From a virus: a DNA stretch of 41,824 nucleotides. Below are positions 6,480-12,466 of this stretch, piece after piece. Position numbers and translations under genes: made by a program. The notes below the pieces were generated by a model, which was not told the origin of the DNA, ran no database searches, and was given only the letters and a program-made list of their open reading frames with translations. The stretch is from positions 1 to 41,824 of the IMG/VR virus record IMGVR_UViG_3300033571_003641. One strand, given 5' to 3'. Every line of letters begins with the position of its first letter. The first letter of the stretch is position 1.

Positions 6480-6516
6480 GACGGCGGCTTGACATGCGCC
6501 AGCCGCCGTCTATTCT
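6480..6516 (+). promoter_or_regulatory. Rightward promoter with overlapping GC hairpin
   Basis: TTGACA (6489-6494), 16-bp spacer, TATTCT (6511-6516). The spacer and -35 lie in a 10-bp perfect inverted repeat (6480-6489 with 6501-6510, loop of 11), which could be an operator or a weak hairpin for upstream transcripts. No T-run follows, so it is not a clear terminator. A second hairpin (GGTT-GGGG/CCCC-AACC, about 6524-6547) follows near the expected transcript 5' end. Confidence 0.55.
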
Positions 6517-6578
6517 GGGAAAGGTTCGGGGCTGCAACCCCTAACCGGATGACACTGGAAAGCTAAAGGAACAAAGCT

Positions 6579-6809
6579 ATGCCATCGGCTAGCAAGATAA
6601 ATACGTCCAAAAACCCCCGGAATCAAGATGCTGCCTACATAGAGGCGGACATCCTTACCAATTTGCGACTAGCTGCTGAGTTTTCTCGCCTAGCCGAAGA
6701 TCACGGCGCTTTGTTTGACGATAACGGTTTCCGCTATTGCGTGGATCGTTTCCTTGAACATGCGCGTCTTGTGTCCACGAATCTCAAGAAACTTAGGGAG
6801 ACTAGCTAA
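6579..6809 (+). CDS. Hypothetical protein, 76 aa
   Basis: The N-terminus is polar and basic (SASKINTSKNPRNQ). A helical body follows: DILTNLRLAAEFSRLAED and CVDRFLEHARLVSTNLKKL. No domain was recognised. AAGGA lies 10 nt before the ATG. It is the only gene between the 6489 promoter and the structured noncoding stretch. Its last codons form a hairpin with that stretch (TTAGGGA 6793-6799 with TCCCTAA 6825-6831). Confidence 0.7.
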   Translation: MPSASKINTSKNPRNQDAAYIEADILTNLRLAAEFSRLAEDHGALFDDNGFRYCVDRFLEHARLVSTNLKKLRETS

Positions 6810-7174
6810 ACCTTGGCTATTGTTTCCCTAACCAGCCACCAGCTTAGGTGAGCCGCCCGGATCATGTATCCGATTGAGCGGGGACAAAACCGGGAATACT
6901 AAAAATGGGGGCTGTCCCGGCCCGGTGGGAAATCTTGCGGAAAGATCCACCATACCTGACGAATGCAGACGATACACAAGTCCACATGGCGTGGCCGGAG
7001 CGGCAAGGGGATGCCGTTAGGGTGAACAGCCCATCCTAGTCAGGGAATACCAGAACCGCTGCCGAACCCGTCCGTGACAGGCCCAAATGGCCTATCCACA
7101 TTCAAGTTAGTCCTTGAGGTGGTATCGGAGCATACGGGAGAGGGAGCTATGCCAAAAATCAGGAGAATGTAAAC
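6810..7174 (+). ncRNA. Structured 365-nt noncoding stretch; candidate RNA or replication origin
   Basis: No frame with a ribosome site was found. The stretch is full of short perfect inverted repeats. Examples are 6853-6881 (CCGC-x-CGGAT/ATCCG-GCGG), 6881-6918 (GGGACA/TGTCCC), 6924-6951 (GGTGG-ATCTT/AAGAT-CCACC), 7001-7016 (CGGCA/TGCCG), 7079-7093 (AGGCC/GGCCT) and 7130-7152 (GCATA/TATGC). It contains one 8-of-9 DnaA box (7092-7100) about 0.9 kb after the DnaA-like gene. It does not match tmRNA, RNase P, tRNA or any riboswitch I can recognise. The strand is assumed from the flanking genes. Confidence 0.4.
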
Positions 7175-7438
7175 ATGGAAGATCACAAATACACCTACCC
7201 GGATTTAGTGAGCGTAGAGGACTGGCTGAATGCTAAGGGCTACACTGGAGAGGCGGGCGCTTGTCATCAGGCCATGAGCCTTATTCGTAAGCAGGAAAAT
7301 CAAAATCAGATATTAAAATCGGCTCTAAAGAAATTGTGCGAGTCCGTGGAATTGGCTCAACAGGCCGGATGTATAAATGGATGGGATTTTGCGATTACTC
7401 TCCCGAAAGCCTACGAAGCTCTAAAGGAAAATAAATGA
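7175..7438 (+). CDS. Hypothetical protein, 87 aa
   Basis: AGGAGAATG precedes the start. The sequence has YPDLVSVEDWLNAKGYTGEA, then a coiled-coil-prone centre (IRKQENQNQILKSALKKL), then a helical tail. No domain was recognised. It overlaps the next gene in an ATGA arrangement, so it belongs to the nuclease-helicase unit. A seven-codon frame (7149-7172) overlaps its ribosome site and might be a leader, but nothing supports that strongly. Confidence 0.7.
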   Translation: MEDHKYTYPDLVSVEDWLNAKGYTGEAGACHQAMSLIRKQENQNQILKSALKKLCESVELAQQAGCINGWDFAITLPKAYEALKENK

Positions 7439-7842
7439 GTAATGATGGCCATAACCCAATGCGCTGGAACTGCGAAACCAAAGGGTGCTTTAACAAACGC
7501 AAGCGCCCCAAGATTGAGGTGTTCCATAAGAACTTCCCCGGCAAGATTAACTTCTCAGACGTTGATGGGATCGTGGAGATATCCGGCAACGCTCTGATGC
7601 TGGAATGGAAAGACAAAGATGTTCCGATCCCGACAGGGCAGGCCATTATGTATGAGCGGTTGAGTAAACATGGGCCAATTACGGTAATGTGCGTAGCTGG
7701 TGATGCTGAGACGATGGAAGTCTATCAATACGGTATATTTCACAAGGGTAAGTTCACTGGTTGGAAGGACGCCGACATGGAGTTGATCCAAGATAAAATT
7801 CGCAAGTGGACACATTACGCCTTGGATCATCCAAGAGTTTAG
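7435..7842 (+). CDS. PD-(D/E)XK nuclease-like protein, 135 aa
   Basis: Residues 10-30 have WNCETKGCFNKRKRPKIEVF with a Cys pair. The core DVDGIVEISGNALMLEWKDK gives Asp 44, Glu 57 and Lys 59, the spacing of a PD-(D/E)XK nuclease, followed by a Gln (69) as in resolvase-like and VRR-NUC relatives. From memory, similar small proteins lie beside phage replication helicases. Nuclease activity is predicted, not shown. It is directly upstream of the SF2 helicase. Confidence 0.65.
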   Translation: MSNDGHNPMRWNCETKGCFNKRKRPKIEVFHKNFPGKINFSDVDGIVEISGNALMLEWKDKDVPIPTGQAIMYERLSKHGPITVMCVAGDAETMEVYQYGIFHKGKFTGWKDADMELIQDKIRKWTHYALDHPRV

Positions 7843-7849
7843 GTATAAA
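7821..7849 (+). promoter_or_regulatory. Promoter before the helicase with a perfect palindrome at the -35
   Basis: TTGGAT (7822-7827), 16-bp spacer, TATAAA (7844-7849). The -35 lies inside a perfect 15-bp palindrome at 7821-7835 (CTTGGAT-C-ATCCAAG), a likely operator. The -10 region also reads TATAAATA, resembling a T4 late box by chance or design. The helicase start is 40 nt downstream. Confidence 0.5.
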
Positions 7850-7889
7850 TATAAAAGATCACTACAACTGCGTTTGAATGGAGAAAGCA

Positions 7890-9449
7890 ATGCAGTTACG
7901 CGATTACCAAGCGGAAGCTATAAATAATCTTAGAGAAGCCATAACTCGCAAAGAAAAGCCTGTTCTGTCTGCGCCCACAGGATCAGGTAAAACGCTTATT
8001 GCGTCTGAAATATTTTCTATGGCTAGGGCCAAAGAAAAGCGTGTTGTGTTTGTCGTTCCGTTTCTGTCGTTGATCAATCAAACATGGAAGGCGTTTGAGC
8101 GCGCCGGTATTGATGGCCGTGAAATGGGAATCATACAGGGGGATCACCAGCTTACGGATTACAGGAAGCCTGTCCAGATTGCCTCTGCTCAGACTTTGGA
8201 GCGTCGTCCAGTTCTTCCTAAGGCTGACATTGTTATTTTTGATGAGTGCCACATCAATCGTAAGATTTATCAGCGTTGGATGAATGAAGCCCCTGATGTG
8301 TATTTCATAGGATTGTCCGCTACGCCTTGGGCTGTTGGCATGGATAACCTGTGGACACAGATGATCATTGTGTCGACGTTGAGTGAGCTTATTCAGAAGG
8401 GGCATTTGTCGCCGTTTAAGTATTTTGCCCCGGCCCAACCTGATCTGTCTAAGGTTCGTGTTCGACTTGGCGACTATGTCGAATCAGATCTTGAGAAGGT
8501 TATGGGTAGCTCTGATCTCATTGCTGACATCGTGAATACATGGCGTGAAAAGGCTGAAAGCCGTCCTACATTTTGCTTTTGCGTAAACCGCCGCCACGCC
8601 CAAGAAGTTCAGGCGCAGTTCTTATTGGCTGGTGTCCCGGCTGGATATGTTGACGCCAATACGCCTGTGGATGAGCGTGAGGCTCTGGTTGAGCAGCTTC
8701 GCCGTGGTGATCTGAGCGTCATCTGCAATATCGGAACGATGACGACTGGCGTTGATGCGCCTTTCGTGTCGTGCATCATTCTGGCTAGGCCCACCAAATC
8801 TGAGATGCTTTATATCCAGATCATTGGCCGTGGGTTACGGACTGATGCGGCCTCTGGGAAATCGGATTGCTTGATTCTGGATCACTCAAGCACAGCCCTG
8901 AACCTTGGCCGCCCGGATGAGATTTATTACGAGACGTTTCGATCCGGCAAAGAGGCCAAGGCCGGGGACAAAAGGAAAAAGGATAAAGAGGAGAAAAAGC
9001 CGAAGCTTTGCCCTCATTGTAAATTTGTCCTGCTCCCCAAGGAAAACGACTGCCCTTCCTGCGGCTTTGTATTCCCGCCGCCTGTCAGTGATGTTGAGGT
9101 TGGCGCTGGGGAGTTGACTGAACTTGGCCACGCTGGCGTTAGGGGTAAGGCTAAGAAGGATGAGAAGCAGTCTTTTTATTCTGGGCTGCTCTGGATTGCC
9201 AATGACAGGGGCTACAGTAAGGGCTGGGCGGCCCACAAATACAAAGCCAAGTTTGGTGTGTGGCCCCGGCTTCTTGACGAAACGCCTGCCTTCCCTGATG
9301 CTTTAGTCTTTAATTATGTGAAGTTCAGCAACATCGCTTGGGCCAAGTCCAAGAATAACCCGAATAATTCGGCTAAACAGACGCTGTCTACCGAATCAAT
9401 CCGTAACCGGATACGCAATCAATTCTCCCATGGGAGGGATCATGGCTAG
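7890..9449 (+). CDS. SF2 DEAD/DEAH-box helicase with zinc ribbon, 519 aa
   Basis: RecA-like domain 1 has the Q-like LRDYQ motif (3-7), Walker A SAPTGSGKT (27-35), DECH (118-121) and SATP (143-146). Domain 2 contains NRRHAQEVQ, GTMTTGVDAP and the motif VI region QIIGRGLRTD. A zinc ribbon (CPHC-x10-CPSC) follows near 374-391, then a C-terminal module for DNA or partner binding. This is the phage DEAD-like replication helicase type that unwinds DNA. The start at 7890 follows GAATGGAG; the ATG at 7878 is part of that motif. It may partner the PD-(D/E)XK protein upstream. Confidence 0.93.
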   Translation: MQLRDYQAEAINNLREAITRKEKPVLSAPTGSGKTLIASEIFSMARAKEKRVVFVVPFLSLINQTWKAFERAGIDGREMGIIQGDHQLTDYRKPVQIASAQTLERRPVLPKADIVIFDECHINRKIYQRWMNEAPDVYFIGLSATPWAVGMDNLWTQMIIVSTLSELIQKGHLSPFKYFAPAQPDLSKVRVRLGDYVESDLEKVMGSSDLIADIVNTWREKAESRPTFCFCVNRRHAQEVQAQFLLAGVPAGYVDANTPVDEREALVEQLRRGDLSVICNIGTMTTGVDAPFVSCIILARPTKSEMLYIQIIGRGLRTDAASGKSDCLILDHSSTALNLGRPDEIYYETFRSGKEAKAGDKRKKDKEEKKPKLCPHCKFVLLPKENDCPSCGFVFPPPVSDVEVGAGELTELGHAGVRGKAKKDEKQSFYSGLLWIANDRGYSKGWAAHKYKAKFGVWPRLLDETPAFPDALVFNYVKFSNIAWAKSKNNPNNSAKQTLSTESIRNRIRNQFSHGRDHG

Positions 9450-9972
9450 GGCTGGCAGGAAGCGTAAAGAAGGTGATCGTTATCCCGGTGGCCAGATCCG
9501 CCCGGCAGAGGAAGGGCCGTCGCCGTCCGCCATAAAGCGCCTTCGCAACGCTGCGATACTTGGCATGGCTGATCCTCAGTGGGGTAGCGTGGCTGGGCTT
9601 TGCTACCTTCAAAGGATGATTGACGATATTGAGTATGAAGCCGCTAAGAGGTTTGGGGATCTCCATGCCCAATACATCGGGGTAATTGGCGGCCCCCGTC
9701 AGCCCAAGACATCTACCGGGGAGCGCCCTACGCGGGCTACTGAGGTGGACGTTGATACGGAACAGGGTGATCGGGAGGCCAAACGCCACATCGCCGTTAT
9801 GACGCGCTATAACGACGCACATACGGCATTGCTTATGGTTAGCCCTGTCACTGAAGCTGATCTGATTCGGTTTTGCGCTATGCCGGGCGAATCACCGAAT
9901 GGATATGAGGGCATGGTTCGTGTCCGCACTGGCCTTCGTGCGTTGGCTACCCTGTGGAAGATCACGAAATAA
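9442..9972 (+). CDS. Hypothetical protein with basic N-terminus, 176 aa
   Basis: The start at 9442 has GGGAGGG 4 nt upstream and overlaps the helicase end by 8 nt. The product opens MARAGRKRKEGDRYPGGQI, a basic segment I associate with uncharacterised alphaproteobacterial phage and prophage proteins. A helical, charged body follows with DREAKRHIAVMTRYNDAHTA near the middle. No catalytic motif was found. It ends immediately before a terminator for the opposite strand. Confidence 0.75.
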   Translation: MARAGRKRKEGDRYPGGQIRPAEEGPSPSAIKRLRNAAILGMADPQWGSVAGLCYLQRMIDDIEYEAAKRFGDLHAQYIGVIGGPRQPKTSTGERPTRATEVDVDTEQGDREAKRHIAVMTRYNDAHTALLMVSPVTEADLIRFCAMPGESPNGYEGMVRVRTGLRALATLWKITK

Positions 9973-9995
9973 AAAAAGCCCCGCCGAAGCGGGGC
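9971..9995 (-). terminator. Leftward intrinsic terminator with UUCG tetraloop
   Basis: Read on the minus strand, GCCCCGC-TTCG-GCGGGGC is followed by seven T (9977-9971). This gives a 7-bp GC stem closed by a C(UUCG)G loop with a U-tract. It would stop transcripts from the leftward genes at 10783-10182. It has no U-tract in the rightward direction. Confidence 0.85.
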
Positions 9996-10045
9996 AATAC
10001 CAAGGGAGGAAAATCAATCCTCTCACAATATTTAAATTCAGTCAA

Positions 10046-10074
10046 ATTTGACTAAGTGTCAGACAGATTATAGT
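10046..10074 (+). promoter_or_regulatory. Rightward promoter with operator (site D) for the candidate small RNA
   Basis: TTGACT (10048-10053), 15-bp spacer, TATAGT (10069-10074). The -35 and spacer overlap an inverted repeat at 10046-10064 (ATTTGACT-AAG-TGTCAGAC), a copy of the early operator family. No gene starts within the next 100 nt on this strand; an intrinsic terminator follows instead. Confidence 0.5.
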
Positions 10075-10079
10075 TAGGA

Positions 10080-10182
10080 AACAGAACCCATCTGGTTCTC
10101 CTTTCTAACTTATTCGCCGGTTCCCTATCCCGGCGATATGCCCCGCCAGCGTCATCTCCATTCCGCTGGTGGGGCCTTTTTT
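10080..10182 (+). ncRNA. Candidate small RNA with Shine-Dalgarno-complementary loop
   Basis: The stretch starts about 6 nt after TATAGT and ends in a T-run. It folds into three hairpins: 10083-10099 (AGAACC/GGTTCT), 10114-10136 (TCGCCGG/CCGGCGA, 9-nt loop) and the terminator 10140-10175. No open frame with a ribosome site was found on this strand. The terminator loop TCATCTCCATTC and the linker TCTCCTTTC are complementary to Shine-Dalgarno sequences. The loop matches the GAATGGAGAT motif that precedes many phage genes. This suggests an antisense regulator of phage (or host) translation. Confidence 0.5.
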
Positions 10183-10183
10183 T
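10140..10183 (+). terminator. Rightward intrinsic terminator
   Basis: A 12-bp stem (10140-10151 with 10164-10175, one G-U pair) encloses the 12-nt loop TCATCTCCATTC and is followed by seven T (10177-10183). It ends rightward transcription of the 4243-9972 block and of the candidate small RNA. Its tail overlaps the stop codon of the convergent leftward gene. Confidence 0.85.
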
Positions 10184-10385
10184 ATTTACGATACTTCTCG
10201 TATGTTGCCTTGGCCTTAGCAAAGTGGCCATTGGTTTCTGATTCGATTTCAGCTTCCGCAAACGGCTGTAAGGCTTCCATCAGTTCGTCGGCCTTCAACT
10301 GAAGCTTGGCTATTTGCCAGCGCAATTCTGGATCTTCTGATTTACGGCTACGAAGTGTGGTGGCGTCAAAGATCGTGCGTTTCAT
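10182..10385 (-). CDS. Hypothetical helical protein, 67 aa
   Basis: The sequence is helical and charged: ELRWQIAKLQLKADELMEAL then ESETNGHFAKAKATYEKYRK, with short coiled-coil potential. It overlaps the upstream gene by 20 nt and is the last gene of a three-gene leftward unit. No domain was recognised. Confidence 0.65.
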   Translation of the reverse strand: MKRTIFDATTLRSRKSEDPELRWQIAKLQLKADELMEALQPFAEAEIESETNGHFAKAKATYEKYRK

Positions 10386-10599
10386 ATTTCGATAACCTTT
10401 GAGCCAGTTCTTCGTTTTTGCGTTTCAGCCGATCAAGCTTGCGATCCAAAGTGCCGATCTTTTCGTATTGCTGCTGGAGGCCCATGGCGGCCCCCAACAT
10501 GATTGCCTGCGCCAATTCCAGCTTTTGTTCCTGATCCACCCGGAACGTCTCAAGCTGTCTGATTAGGGGCAGGATTTCGATCTTAGGCTTGCCCGGCAT
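10366..10599 (-). CDS. Coiled-coil hypothetical protein, 77 aa
   Basis: The start is placed at 10599 (MPGKPKIEILPL), which lies at the end of the upstream gene; upstream ATGs give improbable overlaps. Residues 45-77 form a likely coiled coil (YEKIGTLDRKLDRLKRKNEE). It could be a small oligomeric adaptor. No catalytic features were found. Confidence 0.65.
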   Translation of the reverse strand: MPGKPKIEILPLIRQLETFRVDQEQKLELAQAIMLGAAMGLQQQYEKIGTLDRKLDRLKRKNEELAQRLSKYETHDL

Positions 10600-10783
10600 T
10601 GTCGCCGTCCATGTCGTCATCAGACAAACTATCAAATTTTTTTGTAGCTTTTTCCCATCCTTTTGGATCGCCCACCTTTGCGATTGTGGCGGCCAGTGAT
10701 GCCATTGCCAGAGATAAGGTGTCGATTGATTCGTTCATTTCAGATATTTTATCAAGAAGGGCATCAAACTGATTATCGTTCAT
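10583..10783 (-). CDS. Acidic hypothetical protein, 66 aa
   Basis: GAATGGAG lies 8 nt before the start. The N-terminal 35 residues look like an amphipathic helix or coiled coil (FDALLDKISEMNESIDTLSL). The C-terminus is acidic (SLSDDDMDGD). It is the first gene of the leftward unit, preceded by about 115 nt of GC-rich noncoding DNA. A weak leftward promoter (TTGACA 10914-10909) lies in an operator half-site cluster. Confidence 0.65.
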   Translation of the reverse strand: MNDNQFDALLDKISEMNESIDTLSLAMASLAATIAKVGDPKGWEKATKKFDSLSDDDMDGDNAGQA

Positions 10784-10897
10784 TTTCTGTCTCCATTCTG
10801 GTGTCTCCCCGGCGCTACGCTACCCGCGCTGTCGGCATTCCGGCTGTTGGCCCGCGCGAACCGTGGCCTTCTCAGGGAGTGAGGCACAATCACTTTT

Positions 10898-10950
10898 TTC
10901 TGAAATTTTGTCAAATTACCTGTTGCATCTTATCTGACAATATGTATGAT
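10898..10950 (+). promoter_or_regulatory. Rightward promoter with tandem operators (site E)
   Basis: TTGCAT (10923-10928), 16-bp spacer, TATGAT (10945-10950). An operator copy at 10932-10950 (ATCTGACA-ATA-TGTATGAT) covers the spacer, and its right half-site is also the -10. A second, weaker copy lies at 10898-10916 (TTCTGAAA-TTT-TGTCAAAT), centred 34 bp upstream. On the minus strand its TTGACA could serve a weak promoter for the 10783 gene. Confidence 0.65.
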
Positions 10951-10976
10951 TACTGTATCAACTGATGGAGATTGAT

Positions 10977-11318
10977 ATGAGCAACGTCAAGAACGCCCCC
11001 GAAGGTCGCTACTTTACCGAACATGGATATAGCGAAAGCTATCCGTGGATCGTTAAGAAGGTTAGCCCGTCTGGCAAAACCATCACGCTGGCGCGGGTTG
11101 AGACAAAAAACGATCCGGATTGGAAACCCAATATTTTGCCGGGCGGTTTTTGCGGCCATTGCGATAACCAGCACGCGCAAACGTGGATTTTTGATAGCAT
11201 CTGCCCGATGTGGACAAAAACAATCCGTTTAAACAAATGGGGGCAGTGGGCTCATAAGGGCGTTCGCTTCACGGAATCCCCAAACGGCCCGTATTATTTC
11301 TATGATTACAATTTTTAG
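10977..11318 (+). CDS. Hypothetical protein with Cys/His-rich centre, 113 aa
   Basis: The start at 10977 has GATGGAG 6 nt upstream. The sequence is beta-rich: SYPWIVKKVSPSGKTITLAR, then GGFCGHCDNQHAQTW, then KGVRFTESPNGPYYFYDYNF. The CGHC-x3-H stretch may bind a metal. It is alone between promoter E and a terminator, so it is a single-gene unit under the early operator. Function unknown. Confidence 0.75.
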   Translation: MSNVKNAPEGRYFTEHGYSESYPWIVKKVSPSGKTITLARVETKNDPDWKPNILPGGFCGHCDNQHAQTWIFDSICPMWTKTIRLNKWGQWAHKGVRFTESPNGPYYFYDYNF

Positions 11319-11324
11319 GAATCT

Positions 11325-11343
11325 GGGGCTTTGGCCCCTTTTT
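11325..11343 (+). terminator. Short intrinsic terminator
   Basis: GGGGC (11325-11329), TTTG loop, GCCCC (11334-11338), then TTTTT. The 5-bp GC stem with a U-tract lies just after the 11318 stop and just before promoter F, separating two single units. Confidence 0.6.
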
Positions 11344-11348
11344 CTTGC

Positions 11349-11376
11349 TTGACTGTTATCTTACAATCTGTATAAT
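11349..11376 (+). promoter_or_regulatory. Rightward promoter with operator (site F)
   Basis: TTGACT (11349-11354), 16-bp spacer, TATAAT (11371-11376), the strongest promoter match in the early region. The operator copy at 11358-11376 (ATCTTACA-ATC-TGTATAAT) covers the spacer and the -10, the same layout as site E. The next gene starts 29 nt downstream with GAATGGAG. Confidence 0.75.
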
Positions 11377-11405
11377 CAAATCATCAAAGTGAATGGAGAA
11401 TCACG

Positions 11406-11672
11406 ATGAAATCTGAACTTGCTGATCGTTACGCCGCCCTGAAAATTGAACTGGAAGCGGCTCAGGCTGCTCTGGATGCGGTTAAGGCTGAAATCATCGC
11501 TACTGGCTGCGATATTCTGGAAGGCGATGACTTCCGGGTTAACGTGGGCCTTCAGGAGCGCACGACTATATCGGCCAAAGAAGCTGAGAAGGTTCTGCCC
11601 CCGGAACTGTATGGCGTCCTCGCCAAGACGACGATGTTCCCTGCTGTTCGCTATAAAGCCATCAAGGCTTGA
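11406..11672 (+). CDS. Hypothetical phage protein, 88 aa
   Basis: The N-terminal half is a long helix (RYAALKIELEAAQAALDAVK). The C-terminal half is beta-rich with LEGDDFRVNVGLQERTTISA. From memory this two-part layout recurs in short phage proteins of unknown role. GAATGGAG lies 7 nt before the start. It is the first gene of the rightward unit from promoter F. Confidence 0.75.
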   Translation: MKSELADRYAALKIELEAAQAALDAVKAEIIATGCDILEGDDFRVNVGLQERTTISAKEAEKVLPPELYGVLAKTTMFPAVRYKAIKA

Positions 11673-11673
11673 T

Positions 11674-11862
11674 ATGACTGCCGCTTGGAGACGTAAGGAA
11701 CCTCGCCACTTTGATCGCCATTCCCAACTGACAAAGGCTGAGGCAGCAATGTATCAGCTTGTGATACAGGGGATGGCGATTGAAGATATTTGCAAGGCCC
11801 TGAGCATCACCCGTGAGACGGCCAAAAACCGTATGCAGATCATCAGGGAGAAAACTAGGTGA
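11674..11862 (+). CDS. LuxR/GerE-type helix-turn-helix protein, 62 aa
   Basis: After a basic N-terminus, residues 18-60 read LTKAEAAMYQLVIQGMAIED, then ICKALSITRETAKNRM. This is the LuxR-type HTH pattern (LT-x-x-E, V-x-G-x5-I, V/ETAK-N-x(2)-I). The start at 11674 follows the upstream stop by one nucleotide with only weak AAGG before it, so it is coupled. It is a stand-alone DNA-binding domain, probably a regulator of phage or host promoters. Confidence 0.75.
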   Translation: MTAAWRRKEPRHFDRHSQLTKAEAAMYQLVIQGMAIEDICKALSITRETAKNRMQIIREKTR

Positions 11863-12155
11863 GAAGTTCCCCCATCCCGTTCGCCATGCTTGGGCTTGGC
11901 ATTATCATAGGCGCTGGACTGACTCTTGCGGCGTCACCTACCCCCGTATGGAATGTGAAGTGTCAAACTTACGGCGTGTCGCATAAGGTAGCTACGGCCT
12001 ATGTCCTGAAGCCTCCTCCGGCTGAGGTGGTTTACAAGGCTTGCCCGCAAGTAACAGAAAAGGCCGAACCTGTTAGCGAGCCGGAAATAACTAAAGCGGA
12101 CGAAAGCAAGCCGCGCCGCCATCGGCGTCATAGAGTGAGGAGGTATTGGCGATGA
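11859..12155 (+). CDS. Membrane-anchored protein with basic tail, 98 aa
   Basis: The GTG start overlaps the upstream TGA. Residues 6-25 form a transmembrane or signal-anchor helix (IPFAMLGLGIIIGAGLTLAA). A periplasmic segment with two Cys (KCQTYG, YKACPQ) follows, and the C-terminus is very basic (RRHRRHRVRR). A membrane anchor with a cationic end could suit a lysis or spanin-like role, but there is no lipobox and no partner gene. Function is open. Confidence 0.65.
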   Translation: MRSSPIPFAMLGLGIIIGAGLTLAASPTPVWNVKCQTYGVSHKVATAYVLKPPPAEVVYKACPQVTEKAEPVSEPEITKADESKPRRHRRHRVRRYWR

Positions 12156-12466
12156 CTGACTACGCCAAAATAATCGACAATCTCCGAAATGAACCAAATT
12201 ATCAAAACTTGTGGATTTATGAAGCCGCCGACGAATTAGAGGCGCAGGCGCGACGGATTGCGGATTTAAGCAAAGAAGCTGACATGATGCACAGCGAGTA
12301 TAAAACAGCCGCCGCCCGCATCGCGGAACTTGAAGCGGCGCTGAAACCGTTTGCGGACTTAGCTGACGAATGGGGAGTTACCGAAGGCGACGAGCGTTTC
12401 AGCATACAAGCGTATGTATTTCCTGACGAACTCCGCGCCGCCCGCGCCGCTTTGGAGGAAAAGTGA
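12152..12466 (+). CDS. Helical protein, first of a tandem paralogue pair, 104 aa
   Basis: GGAGG lies before the start at 12152. Residues 3-35 (DYAKIIDNLRNEPNYQNLW, then EAADELEAQARRIADL) are closely matched by the next gene, showing tandem duplication. The centre is coiled coil (AARIAELEAALKPFADLADE). This copy carries an extra stretch of about 25 residues that the next gene lacks. Function unknown. Confidence 0.7.
   Translation: MTDYAKIIDNLRNEPNYQNLWIYEAADELEAQARRIADLSKEADMMHSEYKTAAARIAELEAALKPFADLADEWGVTEGDERFSIQAYVFPDELRAARAALEEK

Noticed and set aside
6480-6510. Intrinsic terminator after the 6464 stop
   Set aside because: The 10-bp GC stem is strong but is followed by TATTCTGG rather than a T-run, and it contains a promoter -35.
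10052-10261. 69-aa leftward frame over the terminator region
   Set aside because: It spans the rightward terminator and operator D, lacks a ribosome site and runs through an RNA-structured region.
11859-12155. Inner-membrane spanin assignment
   Set aside because: It has one transmembrane helix, but there is no overlapping lipoprotein gene, no long periplasmic coiled coil and no endolysin nearby.
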